From Zanthoxylum bungeanum (Eukaryota; Streptophyta; Magnoliopsida; Sapindales; Rutaceae): a stretch of 64,000 nucleotides of DNA. The translations under genes and the position numbers were made by a program. Each line of letters opens with the position of its first letter. Position 1 is the stretch's first letter. Location of the stretch: assembly GCA_019454045.1 (NCBI GenBank), contig SKCR01038153.1:62001-126000 (forward strand), given 5' to 3'. Shown here piece by piece: positions 42,744-55,860 of the stretch. The notes under the pieces were generated by a model. It searched no databases and was not told where the DNA came from. It saw only the letters and a program-made list of their open reading frames with translations.

Positions 42744-44865
42744 TGTTGGTTTTTTATTAAGGTCCCAAGATCAAACAAGCAATGAAAAACATGTGTAAAT
42801 ACATCGACGAATGTAGTGGAATACTTACATTGATCGGTTAAGTCGATTTGTAGACGTTTCAAGCCAAAAACTTCACTGCCTTGGTCACGCCCACTGTGCA
42901 GATTTGCTCACTGGTTTGAGCTCATTCGGGTCTCAAAACGAAGATCCAAACTCCGTCGGATGAGTCCCGCCTCATGGGTGAACCTCCCTAACACCTTCGC
43001 AATGTTCACAAGTGTGCTAGCACTTGATTCATCAAATGAAAATCACTCATTGCCTCCCTATTATCCACGCCAAAACTGGTATGAAACCAGTGAAGAAATG
43101 CTTCAAATGGCGTGAGGAGAAGAAAAGAAATGGTGAGAGAGAAAAGGTGGAAAATGTGTAATGAAAGTTATGTAATAGATATTCTTTAAATGACTTATAT
43201 ATTTTCCAAAATTAATAAGCCTTTTACCATAAATTTTATCTAATAAAATCCATGGAAATCTATCACTCTTATCAAGTTACTATTCCACCAACACACATCA
43301 ACTATTCACATGTCACTTTAATAAAGTGATGTGATGTGTGTCTTTCCATCAATCAATCAATCAAGTCAATCAATCAATCAATCACTCAAAGTGACTTTTG
43401 ATTTGACGCTTGATGTGACGATTGATTTGACGCTTGATGTGACTTACGTCGCCGCACTCGAATTCGAAATACGAATACGCTCGCAATCACACTCGGGCTC
43501 GGGTTCGTTAATTCCAAATTAACGATTTTTCCGTCGCGTCGTAATTAAATGATTACGCCTAGCGAATTCACTATTCACGTCGCTAACGAATTAATTCTAA
43601 ATTAATTCGTTCGCCCGAATTAAAATCTAATTTTAATTCCGCGCCGAAATCTAATTTCGTTTAATATATCGAATATATTAATTTACCGATTAATTCCAAA
43701 TTAATCGTTATCTCTCTCTTGACGATATTTTATCCTATATAAAATATCTCTGTAATTAATCCTAGATTAATTTTCTCTTTCTTCTATATAATCCCAGATT
43801 ATTAATGAGTGCGAGTTATGCGTCATCAGTGCATTATCGGGAAGCGACCCATGAGATCTCCAGATAAGTTGGCAGTAAATACGGTCGTCGGAGTATCCGA
43901 ATCACGTACGTACCAAGTACTACGTTCTACCGATTTACGAGACAAGGTCGACTCCTAGCAAAGCACCAAGTCTACCCAATTCTCCGGACATATCCTTTAA
44001 AGAATATTAAGATCTATATCAAGCGTAGTATACAATTGTATTGTATTGCGTATATCGATCCAGTATCGGACGATCACATGTTAGGCCTGGGGCTGGAAAT
44101 GTGTCTGCCCCGTACGAAACATATATCGGACATCAAGCAACTAGTCTCTGTGAATCGGGCAATCCTGACCTAGTCATATTGTCCCGACGGTTGCAACCTT
44201 TTATAGAGCACTAGTTCTGTATCCTGCGCGATCATCAACTCCATATGTCTGAAGTGACACTTCCATCTTGACATCACACCCAGTACACTCCGATTCCTGA
44301 TAAACCCAGAAGAGGTGAACACATAACCAGTTTAGGTCCCCCAACCACCAAAACCAAAGTTTACCGATTTTCGCAAGTACTAGCGATGCAAGTCTCAGGT
44401 TAAGATCATATACACCTACCCTGATGCGGCCTCCCATAGACACGCAGACATACTACCAATGGGATTCCGCGGGGTCTATCCAGAGCGAAGCTGTTTCCCG
44501 TACCATCGGTGTGAAACACGACCTCCTATCGCACTTGCATAAGTATACAATACTTATATATATGAGAACTATGTCGTTGTGCCCTCACAACGCACACAAG
44601 TGCAATACTAGCCTATTCCGCTTTATCGATGTCCAGTCTCGATAATACTACGGCTAGGGATATTTAATGATTAATCCTTCGTGGACTGATACTGTCTCAT
44701 ATCATCTCAATCCAGGAACTAATCATAGGGACCTCTCTTCATTTATATATCTATGGTGATCTAATCACAAATGATGAGAGTGCAATTTCCTTATTACATA
44801 GTTAATTACTACAACAACACAATGATCTGTCCAAATAGTGACGCTATGGGTCATATTATCCAACT
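42744..44865 (-). repeat. 3' LTR of E4 (2,122 bp)
   Basis: Minus strand starts at 44865 (last base mutated, so the usual TGTTGG reads AGTTGG) and ends AAAAACCAACA at 42744. Nearly identical to 50655-52775. Confidence 0.95.
43503..43805 (-). repeat. Triloop palindrome ladder, E4 3' LTR copy
   Basis: Ten dyads as in the 5' copy. TCGTTAATT-CCA-AATTAACGA is perfect here. GATATTTTATC-CTA-TATAAAATATC has one mismatch. Confidence 0.9.
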
Positions 44866-44879
44866 ATCTCCCACTTGGC
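44866..44879 (-). other. E4 polypurine tract
   Basis: Minus strand CCAAGTGGGAGATA directly before the 3' LTR. Confidence 0.8.
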
Positions 44880-47800
44880 ACATAGCGAGTCACTCAAGTG
44901 TCCAACACCCGAACTATGTATGGTTCGCTCAAATGCTGAGAAAAGGTTTTCGTCAGCGGATTTGTTTGATTATCGTTGACGCGATTTATTACGATCATCA
45001 CATCGCCACGATGTATGATCCGAATGAATCAGATGATATAGAAGTATATATCTGGATCATCGATGAGACCTTTAATTCCTTAGCATGTGCTGACGCCTAG
45101 CTCAGCTGCTAACAGAACTATATCTAATCTAATTAGATTTATTTCAATCCAAAAGACTTCTATTGATGCCTCAGCTGCAGCAATAATCCGCATTTGTTGT
45201 TTATTCGGCAACAGTTATCTTGCTTGGAAGATTTCCAGCTCACTGTCCCGGTGTTCAAACTTTATAGTACCGTAGTATTTAATCGTTTGGAAACTTGCTG
45301 CAGTGATCCCAGTCACTCAAGTTCTCCTTCTCCATAGCCTAAGATAGCATCTTTAGTTCTCAGAGATACTAACAGATGTTCTTAACTTCAATCCAGTGAC
45401 TATCACTTGGATTGACCCGATCGTGACTCCATATGCTCAAAGCGTATGAGACACCAATACAAGTACATTTTAAATGTACAATTTCTCAGAGAGTGTTAAC
45501 AACTCCAAATCTATCCCAGTAGATCTTTATTCCTTGAATAAAGGTTGTTACTCCCCAGAATTATATGGAGAATTTCTATGAAAGAATATCTATGAAAGCC
45601 AAGCTTTCACCAATTGCTTTATGGGAATTTAATTGTCAGTGCGCTCCCACTAACCTCCTTATATACACAAGAATTATTTTGTTTTGAGTCAAATCATAAA
45701 CCATTATGATTATTTCAAAACGACAGTTCCAAGAACTTTATGCTTGCTTCAATCCAAACATGGATTGAATAATCCGCAAACCTTGTTTGTCGGTTATACA
45801 AAATCGTCAGAATGTTATAAACATTCTCCAAAAGGTTTCCTTTTCAGGAAAGCGATTTTGATTTGTAACTGACATATTTCATAAATGAAATATACGATGG
45901 CAACAAGCAAAAGGTTGAACCGTTATTAACACGATGTTGATAACGATACCTTTTCGTCAAAAGCCTAGCTTTGTACGTTGGTATGTTGTCATCCATGTAT
46001 GTCTTCCTTGAAGACGTTTAATGTACCAATAGGCACAATGCCTTGTGGTACAACTAGTATCCAAAATAGTTGTTATACATGGAATCCATTTCGGATTCAT
46101 GGCACTTTGCCATAATAGGTAGTCGACACATCGTATCACTTCCTCAAAACGTAGTCGGATGGTACACCTCCATAAGATTGACATTTTATGAGGTTAGATC
46201 AGAAACCCATACCCTAGGTTGTTTTCTGACTTTATCCTATCTACGAAGTTCTTGTATATTTGAAGATTAATGGTACAGATTCATTATTGATGAACTGTTT
46301 GTGTTCCATTAAGGACTTCGTGCCTAGAACAGTATTACTCCGATTTTCATCAAGTATCACTATCCTCCCACTGACCACTGCATATCGGTATTCCTCTCAG
46401 GAAAACCGCATGGTGCAACAATCACATTGTTCTCATGTGAGATTTACAAGTACTATACTTAAGGTTTCCATTAGGAAAACCTATTGGCACTTATCCAATT
46501 TGGGTCTTTTAGTTTGGTATCATCCAAACGTCATGCCTGGCATACCCAAATTATCAGGAATGAGAAACCCCGTTTCTTCCTTGTTCATATCCTATATGAC
46601 ATCTGTCAAACAGATTTTCATGGAACCTTATTCTAAATAAGTTTTGCACTGTTAATACATGTCCTATGAAGGAAATAGTAGCTCAGAGCGACTCGTGATA
46701 AACCTAATCATGTCCAACAAAATTCGGTTTTAGTTCGGACACACCGTCTAACAGACGTGTCTTGAGAGGAGTCCTCATATGAAAGAATACCGTACTCTTT
46801 CATGTATATATGAAACTTACTGCTTAAGTATTTTCCAATACGGTCTTACCGTGGCGGCATAATACTATAGCCGATCTGTTTTTCTATTCGTGTCGAAACA
46901 CTAAAGTTTCCGATCTGTGTTCTTCAAAAGAAACATAACCATAACGTGATGCCACATCCATTAAGGTCACGAAATATTCATGTTCACATCTAGTCTAGCT
47001 AGATATGGGCCCACTACTTCACCATGAATAGGGCTAACAGATCGGTGGCCTTTATACTATTACCAAGTAAATAGTATTTTAGGTACTTTACCTAATAAAC
47101 TAGATTCGTAGACCTTATTTGAATAGTCAAATCAGTCCTAGTATCCACTCTTCAAAAGTGTGGATATACGAGTCTTGTTTAATTGTGTCCCAGATAACAA
47201 TGCCACAAATAAGTCTCTGTTGATCAAATCAATTTGAGCTATTTATTTGTCATTTTATATGTTTGAGATTTTATTTATATTCAAAATATAAATTCTGTTA
47301 TTTACATCTAATGTATTTATCTCAGTATCATCTTTATATAATAAAACACTTAGTGTTCTATATATAAAGGTTTTATCCGCAACGGATTAAACACTGATAT
47401 AGAGATAATGTCTTAGTCAAACTAGTTACATATAACAGTTCCTAATTTAAGTACATACCCAAAGGGTAGTTCCTAAACTTAGGTATCCACGGTCGAAACA
47501 GCGACTTTCGTCCAGTTTCCGATTCGCAGAGAAATCTCGGCTTGAAGTCAGTATCCAGCTCTTAGCGGATTCTGAACATCAATACATATATTTTATGTAC
47601 CATACATAGTATTTAAAATCCAATTTCAATACTAGTAGTGAACATAACTTTGACAAATATTTTTAAAGTTAGAGCCTCGCCCTTTCTTTAATTCCTCCGT
47701 GTCTTCCATATCCAATTGGCAGTCACTTTGGGATATGTCAATTATCCTTTTCAATATTTCACAAACCTTTGGCCAAGCCTTGGGTTTCGGAATATCGAAA

Positions 47801-47900
47801 CGATATGCACCTTGTGCTACATGCCCAATTGCAAACTTTGACTTTTCTCCACTAGAATAGTCAATTAATTCTCGAATCATTAATTGCAATTTTATACTTT
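44880..47900 (-). pseudogene. Copia gag-pol remnants of E4
   Basis: Minus strand order: gag piece (47889-47632), integrase zone about 47200-46700, RT about 46400-45690, join of TYI to VSYALSI at about 45480-45455, RNase H about 45420-44900. The gag piece has KPKAWPKVCEILK. The YVDD region is deleted (SALTIKFP follows directly). Longest frame about 126 codons on the other strand (46260-46640), an antisense shadow. Confidence 0.7.
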
Positions 47901-47999
47901 TAAATCTAAAGATAGATTTATTATAAGTATATTAATTAAGCACTAAAGTCATCATCACATAAATCTTCCAAAGAATTTATGCTCTACTATTTGCTTAAT

Positions 48000-50640
48000 T
48001 ATGGGCTTAGTCATAATAAGTTATTTTATCAAATAAATTAACCTATTATTAATTCCCAATTGAAAATTAAATCATTTAAACACATTAATCCCAAGGATTA
48101 TATATTTTAAATATTCAACCTTTCAATTCTTTCTTGATTTTAATAGTCCAACTATTTAATCAATTTTAATAAGGTACTATTTATTATAATGATTACAATA
48201 ATCCAATTATTTAATCAATTATAATTTAATATTGATTACTATAATTCAATTATAAAATCAACTATCATTTTAATTCAATCATATTGATTACTATAATCCA
48301 ATTATAAAATCAACTATATATTGAATAAGTTTGTATATAGTCCAAGTATATATATATTTTTAAAACAACATAAAATATTAGTCCAACTAATACTTTTGAT
48401 TAATACGACGAGTAAAATATAAATGAGCGTGTTTAGCGAGCAATTGAACGAATGTTGCAAATTCAATACTTGCCTCCCACTATTTTTCGTCGAGCCTCTA
48501 ACCCTCTGTCGAGTACTCGGGAAACCGTGTTTCCTAGTGGGCTAGGATCCTATTAAATAACATACAACCTTGACTTTGGCCAACAAGCTGTATGCTATTT
48601 AACTAGGTAGATCTCACAGATCAATTGGATCCAATCCAATTCCTAGATCCGGTTAGGTGGACATCCAAGTCCTAAACATATTATTTACGCCAATGTATCT
48701 AATACATTTTCCTGACCATATCCTCCGAATCATCTAGGCCTTGGCTTTGGCACAACAAACCTAATGACTCCAGTTAAGCGGGACCCATTGACAAGGAAAG
48801 TTTCGTAATCAATGTCGTTGGACAAGAAGTGATCTTGACTTTGGCCAACAAATCACAACTTGGACAAGACACCGATGTGGGAACAAAACTCTCATGATTC
48901 AAATACATCCAATTGACAAGGTCTTGACTTTGGCCAACAAACCAATGCCAATTGGATCTTGAACAAGAATCATTCAATGGAAGGATAATCGCTTAATATA
49001 GAACGAGGGTTTTTCGCGTGCAAATTGGCTACCAATTTAATTATCTTTGTTAAGGTCTCATCATCATACACCCTTAAACATGCATTCTAAATACATAATA
49101 AAGCGAGTATGAAAATAAATAATAATGATATGCGGATGGATACTTTACACATTGATCCTAGATCAAATCTCTCCCTTTCTCACTCAAGCTAGCACTAGTA
49201 TTACTTCTACTACCCGTTACACTACACTTCTAAAGAAACCTCATTACATAGAGGGGAATAGGTGAGAAGAGAATACAAGAGAATAGAGGTGATAAGGCTG
49301 GACACGGGTCCAATTTAATAAATCGAATTTATTACAACAATTTCTAAAATTGCCCACCCAACTAATATCCATCCGATATACATTATTCATTCAACACAAC
49401 CACGTATTCACACACATAAGCATGCTATCAATCAATCTAATCAAATTAATTAATCTGATAATTAAGTGATCATCCAATGTTCAAACAACGATTTGATTTT
49501 GTTCGAGTCAAACTCGTTTTGCAATAAGTACTCAAAGTACGAATTCATGAATTAAATAAACTACATCATTAAATCAAATTTAATATGTACTTAATACTAA
49601 TTCACTATTCAATTCCAAATTAAACATTACACTTTATTTAATAAATCTTTTACGATTTAAATTCCAAATTTAATCGTCGGTCTCAAAGCCCGATTAACGT
49701 CCAACGTTAATTCAATTAAAGTCCAATGGGCTTTTAATTGATTTCTTAAGGCGTGGACTTTTGGTCAACTCGGGTCAAACCGATAACCAAAGTCCAATCC
49801 GGGATTTACCCCATAAGCCCATAAATCAATTTTGGCCCATTAGGCCCAATTAAACTTTAAAGGTTCATTAGTTGCATTTGGGCTTTATGGTTAAGGTTTT
49901 GGGCCCAATTGGATCCAATCCACTTGGCCTAAACCAAACTTGATAAATCAAGTCCAATAGGCCCAAATACAACTTTAAAGTCCAATTTCCAAAATTAGGC
50001 CCAAATAATTAAATCCAAAAATCCAATTTTCACAATTTAATTACCAAAAGTGCATTACATGATTAATCAACTAAATCAACATTTCCAAAACACTAAATTA
50101 GTCCAATTAATCATACTAAATTCATTATCATATGTCCAACACACAAAATGAAAAATCAAACCCATTACATGCTTTAAAGCTCTCGGCCAAGGAGGGATTT
50201 TGTGTCCGATTCGGTTTCATCCAATCGAACCTACAATCGACATCAAATCACCATCCTAAATGATTTCATACACATCCAATGTCACAAAATCAAAAATTAC
50301 CAAGACATTAGGGCAATATACCTATTCGGCCAACATAAAGATTTTGGGGTTTTTGTTCAATTCCAAATCCAATCCAATTCGATTCAAATTAACGTCAACC
50401 TAATCGATTCACTCATCAAATGAATTAAAAAATCAAAATCCAAGATCCCAAAATTCCATTCACATTCGGCCAAGGTATTAATTTGGGGAAAATAATTCCA
50501 AATCATTTTTTATCAAATTAGTCCAACCAAAATGAAATTAAACATGTTATAAGCATACTCAAACAATCAATTTATTCAAATCATGCTCAAATCACATTTA
50601 CCCAAATTTTAAGCCCTACCAATTTCATGCTTGAACCTAA
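48000..50640 (-). other. E4 non-coding leader
   Basis: No gene. Family blocks as in E2: TAGTCCAACTA-type array (48140-48390), CTTGACTTTGGCCAACAA motifs (about 48570, 48835, 48925), GGGCCCAATTGGATCC runs (49680-49950). Confidence 0.6.
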
Positions 50641-50653
50641 GCTCTTGATGCCA
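50641..50653 (-). other. E4 primer-binding site
   Basis: Minus strand TGGCATCAAGAGC, one base from the LTR end. It shares TGGCATC with E3, against TGGTATC in E2, so the variant marks a subgroup. Confidence 0.75.
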
Positions 50654-50654
50654 T

Positions 50655-52775
50655 TGTTGGTTTTTTATTAAGGTCCCAAGATCAAACAAGCAATGAAAAA
50701 CATGTGTAAATACATCGACGAAGGTAGTGGAATACTTACATTGATCGGTTAAGTCGATTTGTAGACGTTTCAAGCCAAAAACTTCACTGCCTTGGTCACG
50801 CCCACTGTGCAGATTTGCTCACTGGTTTGAGCTCATTCGGGTCTCAAAACGAAGCTCCAAACTCCGTCGGATGAGTCCCGCCTCATGGGTGAACCTCCCT
50901 AACACCTTCGCAATGTTCACAAGTGTGCTAGCACTTGATTTCATCAAATGAAAATCACTCATTGCCTCCCTATTATCCACGCCAAAACTGGTATGAAACC
51001 AGTGAAGAAATGCTTCAAATGGCGTGAGGAGAAGAAAAGAAATGGTGAGAGAGAAAAGGTGGAAAATGTGTAATGAAAGTTATGTAATAGATATTCTTTA
51101 AATGACTTATATATTTTCCAAAATTAATAAGCCTTTTACCATAAATTTTATCTAATAAAATCCATGGAAATCTATCACACTTATCAAGTTACTATTCCAC
51201 CAACACACATCAACTATTCACATGTCACTTTAATAAAGTGATGTGATGTGTGTCTTTCCATCAATCAATCAATCAAGTCAATCAATCAATCAATCACTCA
51301 AAGTGACTTTTGATTTGACGCTTGATGTGACGATTGATTTGACGCTTGATGTGACTTACGTCGCCGCACTCGAATTCGAAATACGAATGCGCTCGCAATC
51401 ACACTCGGTCTCGGGTTCGTTAATTCCAAATTAACAATTTTTCCGTCGCGTCGTAATTAAATGATTACGCCTAGCGAATTCACTATTCACATCACTAACG
51501 AATTAATTCTAAATTAATTCGTTCGCCCGAATTAAAATCTAATTTTAATTCCGCGCCGAAATCTAATTTCGTTTAATATATCGAATATATTAATTTACCG
51601 ATTAATTCCAAATTAATCGTTATCTCTCTCTTGACGATATTTTATCCTAGATAAAATATCTCCGTAATTAATCCTAGATTAATTTTCTCTTTCTTCTATA
51701 TAATCCCAGATTATTAATGAGTGCGAGTTATGCGTCATCGGTGCATTATCGGGAAGCGACCCATGAGATCTCCGGATAAGTTGGCAGTAAATACGGTCGT
51801 CGGAGTATCCGAATCACGTACGTACCAAGTACTACGTTCTACCGATTTACGAGACAAGGTCGACTCCTAGCAAAGTACCAAGTCTACCCAATTCTCCGGA
51901 CATATCCTTTAAAGAATATTAAGATCTATATCAAGCGTAGTATACAATTGTATTGTATTGCGTATATCGATCCAGTATCGGACGATCACATGTTAGGCCT
52001 GGGGCTGGAAATGTGTCTGCCCCGTACGAAACATATATCGGACATCAAGCAACTAGTCTCTGTGAATCGGGCAATCCTGACCTAGTCATATTGTCCCGAC
52101 GGTTGCAACCTTTTATAGAGCACTAGTTCTGTATCCTGCGCGATCATCAACTCCATATGTCTGAAGTGACACTTCCATCTTGACATCACACCCAATACAC
52201 TACGATTCCTGATAAACCCAGAAGAGGTGAACACAGAACCAGTTTAGGTCCCCCAACCACCAAAACCAAAGTTTACCGATTGTCGCAAGTACTAGCGATG
52301 CAAGTCTCAGGTTAAGATCATATACACCTACCCTGATGAGGCCTCCCATAGACACGCAGACATACTACCAATGGGATTCCGCGGGGTCTATCCAGAGCGA
52401 AGCTATTTCCCGTACCATCAGTGAAACACGACCTCCTATCGCACTTGCATAAGTATCCAATACTTATATATTGAGAACTATGCCGTTGTGCCCTCACAAC
52501 GCACACAAGTGCAATACTAGCCTATTCCGCATTATCGATGTCCAGTCTCGATAATACTACGGCTAGGCATATTTAATGATTAATCCTTCGTGGACTGATA
52601 CTGTCTCATATCATCTCAATCCAGGAACTAATCATAGGGACCTCTCTTCATTTATATATCTATGGTGATCTAATCACAAATGATGAGAGTGCAATTTCCT
52701 TATTACATAGTTAATTTGCTACAACAACACAATGATCTGTGCAAATAGTGACGCTATGGGTCATATTATCCAACA
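50655..52775 (-). repeat. 5' LTR of E4 (2,121 bp)
   Basis: Minus strand TGTTGGATAATATGACCC at 52775 to AAAAACCAACA at 50655. TG/CA ends intact. Confidence 0.95.
51415..51718 (-). repeat. Triloop palindrome ladder, E4 5' LTR (best copy)
   Basis: On the plus strand, in order, arms and loops: TTCGTTAATT/CCA (1-2 mismatches), CGTAAT with loop TAAATG, AACGAATTAATT/CTA (12 bp), GAATTAAAAT/CTA (10 bp), CGAAAT/CTA, TTAATATAT/CGA (9 bp), CGATTAATT/CCA (9 bp), GATATTTTATC/CTA (11 bp), AATTAATC/CTA (8 bp), ATAATC/CCA. Nine of ten loops are three bases of the form CNA (TNG on the element strand). Confidence 0.95.
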
Positions 52776-52780
52776 AGCGC
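52776..52780. repeat. E4 target-site duplication, right
   Basis: AGCGC, identical to 42739-42743. Confidence 0.9.
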
Positions 52781-53162
52781 ACCCTTTTTTATACACTAAT
52801 GTACGTGCCAACGAGTTATGATGCGTGACTGAATGTCAGATGGATTTCCTATTGAAGATTCCCCAAATGGAGGGTGGAGCGGACTCTCTTAAATACCCAA
52901 GCCTCTTAGGCTCTTATCGCCTTGGTGACAGGAATAAACAATAGGTCCTCAAAAGTCCATCACAGTAAGCTTCAAGTAAATGATTATCTAGGTGCCTTCA
53001 CAGCTTTTCCATATAGAAAGGTAGTGAATGAAGAAAGACACCAAACCATTACTTAGCTCTAATAATACATTTGATTAAACCCTATTTAACCCACGGTATA
53101 CACGGTTAACTAAAGTACAAATCGCAATCACTACAAGACATTATTTCGGGGCCGATTCTCTA
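52781..53162 (-). other. T3 leader
   Basis: No ORF. 52911-53162 matches T1 leader 1-261 (TAGGCTCTTATCGC, AGGAATAAACAA, AAGACACCAAACCAT). Confidence 0.7.
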
Positions 53163-53181
53163 TCCCCTATTGGAGTCGCCA
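53163..53181 (-). other. T3 primer-binding site (degenerate)
   Basis: Minus strand TGGCGACTCCAATAGGGGA, the T1 site with one inserted and one changed base. Confidence 0.65.
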
Positions 53182-53184
53182 GAC

Positions 53185-54870
53185 TATAGGACACAGAAAT
53201 AGGTGACGGTGCTCCAGGCTCGCGGCCTGGTTGGGAGTACGGAGTAGCCCACAAGGGACTACACCGGAGAATAATAAAAATGGAGTCGCCACCCGGTGTG
53301 AACCGGGAAAATGATTTAAGGCCGCACTCACCCCTCGCAAGGGAAGACCTCAAACCGTTGGGTTCAGAATGGTCCCTTACTTATGCCACTTGTAATAAAA
53401 TGATTTGTACAATAATTTAATCGGATCTACGCAACATATATTTCCAAGAATATTCTATTTCTAAGTTCACATGCATGAAAATAAAGCTCATATCTAAGTT
53501 TGCATACATAGAAGTAAGTGAAATAAAGGCAATCACACAATCTCACGAACACATTAAGTAGATAAATGCGGGAATATAAATAAATGATAACAGTAAAAGT
53601 GTCAATAATGAAATGATATGATTAATTATGTAATGCAAAAGAAATTACCAAAGAAGCGAACATGCATGAAATGTGATGAAAAGAAATATGTTCATTGTAT
53701 GTGCGTTCGTGTAGCGTTCGGAAACGCATTCGAACGAGATTACCAAAATGGCATCTGAAACGACACAAACACATGCATGGATAAACAAATACACAATGTA
53801 GGACCTCGTGTTCCCGATGGAACACATTTCACATTCAATCGAGTACACTTCGTCCGGCGCGGCAAAACATCGTGGTAAAGGTAGCCTTTAGGCATTTCCC
53901 TCGAATAGAGGACCTTTAATCCACCCTAGCTAGCCCATGCGCATTAAATTATCAATACATGAATAAATAAATCTATAATATGGGACCTTGTATGCCCGAT
54001 TGAACATATTTCACGTTCAATCAAGTGTACCTCGTCCGGCGCGGCAAAACATCGTGGTAAAGGTAGCCTTTAGGCATTTCCCTCGACTAGAGGACCTTTA
54101 ATCCACCCTAGTTAGCCCATGCACACTAGAATGCAATGCATGCGTAAATAAAGCAATGATATGCAAAGGGTAAATTACATAATAAAAGGCGCGGCAAAAC
54201 ATCGTGGTAAAGGTAGCCTTCAGGCATTTCCCTCGAATAGAGGACCTTTAATCCACCCTAGTTAGCCCATGCGCATTATATTACAATGCATACAAATGAA
54301 TGAGACAATAATGTGGAACTCCGTATGTCCGATTAAACATATCTCACATTCAATCAAACATACTTCGTCCGACATGGCAAAACATCATGGTAAAGGTAGC
54401 CTTTAGGCATTTCCCTCGAATAGAGGACCTTTAATCCACCATAGTTAGCCCATGCGCATTAAATTATCAATACATGAACAAATAACGTACGAAAAGTAAA
54501 TGGCAGAATGTAAAATGCGAATAATAGATGAACAAGATAAAATAAAGTGAAATATTTGTTGTTTGCTCAAGTGGTACGTGGAGTTGTTTCCCAAGTATAG
54601 ACCGCACTACCGTCCATTCAGATTCGGCTACGGAATTTACGTCTGGGTTTCCATCCGATATACCATAAGAGACGACACATATTCCATTCATCCAATAGCC
54701 ATAGCATACATTAACCAACAATACTCATGCGAAGAAATATTGGCAAAATAAAAGAAATAAGCGGAAATAAATAAAAAAGGGTGCCCTCAGGTCTAACCTC
54801 TTATGTCGCCTCTTGGAATAGCGTTACATGGCCGTCGGAAGGGCTAACACTCCGTAACTCTTCCGGTTCA
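53185..54870 (-). repeat. 5' LTR of T3, U5 side (start side missing)
   Basis: Begins TATAGGACACAGAAAT (minus-strand end CCTATA) and aligns with T1 283-1060 and, inverted, T2 23413-21110. Carries about four inverted units of the 150-bp repeat (53870-54460). Breaks at the AACTCTTCCGGTTCA block, where the T5 array begins, so about 1.5 kb of LTR start is missing. Confidence 0.75.
53870..54460 (-). repeat. 150-180-bp tandem repeat in T3 LTR, about 4 units
   Basis: TTAGCCCATGCGCATTA recurs at about 53930, 54112, 54264 and 54445, each preceded by GTAGCCTTTAGGCATTTCCC. Same repeat as 21500-22400 in T2. Confidence 0.85.
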
Positions 54871-55860
54871 GTCGACCGGGGACATCCCCCTGAAGACACA
54901 TGTCGAGTCAAATAAAGACGTGGAATTCCCTCAGTCCATGCGACATGTCGAGTGAAATAACTCTTGAACCTTAATCTGATTCAGTCGACCAGGGACATCC
55001 CCCCGAAGACTCATGTCGAGTCAAATAAAAACATGGACTTCCCTCAGTCCATGCGATATGTTGAGTGAAATTACTTCTGAACCCATGTCTGGTTTAGTCG
55101 ATCGGGGACATCCCCCAAAAGACTCACGTCGAGTCAAAAGAATATATGGACTCCCATCGGTCCATACGACATGTCGAGTCATATGGAGACATGCACTCTC
55201 CTTAGTCATATGACATGTCGTGTGAAATTACATCTGAACCCATGTCTGGTTCAGTCGACCAGGGACATCCCCCAAAGGACTCACGCCGAGTCAAAAGAAG
55301 ATATGGACTTCCCTCAGTCCATACGACATGTCGAGTCATATGGAGACATGAACTCTCCTAATTCCATATGACATGTCGTGTGAAATTACACATGAACCCA
55401 TAACTGGTTCAGTCGACCGGGAACATCCCCCGAAGACTCCTATCGAGTCAAATAAAGACATGGACTTCCCTCAGTCCATACGACATGTCGTGTCATATAA
55501 CTCTTAAACCTTCATCTGAATCAGTCGACCGGGGAAACCCCCCGAAGACTCATGTCGAGTCAAATAAAAACATGGACTTCCCTCAGTCCATGCGACATGT
55601 CGAGTGAAATTACTCTTGAACCCATGTCTTGTTTAGTCGATCGGGGACATCCCCTGAAGACTCATATCGGGTCAAATAAAGACATGGACTTCCCTCAGTC
55701 CATACGACATGTCGTGACATATAGCTCATAAGCTCAGTCGACTAGGGGACACCCCATGGGGACTCATGTCGAGTCAAACGAGGTCATGGACTTCCTTCAC
55801 TCCATACAACGTGTCGAGACAAATAATTAATCTTCCTCCCTCAATCCATACGACTTTGTC
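54867..55860 (+). repeat. Minisatellite C, 8 units of about 112 or 158 bp
   Basis: TCAGTCGACCGGGGACATCC recurs at about 54868, 54981, 55094, 55252, 55410, 55522, 55632 and 55735. The 158-bp versions carry an extra 46 bp. Each unit has three dyads: GGGGA-CA-TCCCC, TGGACT-TCCCTC-AGTCCA and the palindrome CGACATGTCG. The two ORFs of 66 and 62 codons here are not genes. Confidence 0.9.

Larger units (their letters stand above)
42744..52775 (-). mobile_element. Full-length young copia element E4, coding-defective
   Basis: 10,032 bp with both LTRs, PBS, purine tract and AGCGC target duplications. The LTRs differ by roughly 25-30 substitutions and a few short indels by eye, about 1-1.5%. The internal 5.8 kb has recognisable copia domains in order but no frame above about 125 codons. 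It shares the RT-RNase H deletion with E1 and E3 and lacks the RT catalytic box. Recent movement therefore needed proteins from another element. Inserted in T3. Confidence 0.95.
23427..54870 (-). mobile_element. Tat/Ogre-type element T3, discontinuous, host of three nested insertions
   Basis: Minus-strand element whose pieces are: 5' LTR 53185-54870 (start side missing), PBS 53163-53181, leader 52781-53162 continuing at 42743-41490, minisatellite A' 41170-41490, 3' UTR to 40771, minisatellite B 40297-40770 continuing at 33562-33420, purine tract 33309-33296, and 3' LTR 33295-32584 with a probable tail at 23427-23569. The interruptions are E4, G1 and E3. The AGCGC duplication of E4 and the GCATC/ACATC near-duplication of G1 show that the pieces were once joined. 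T3's own sequence contains no pol, so it is a non-autonomous relative of T2. Confidence 0.7.
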
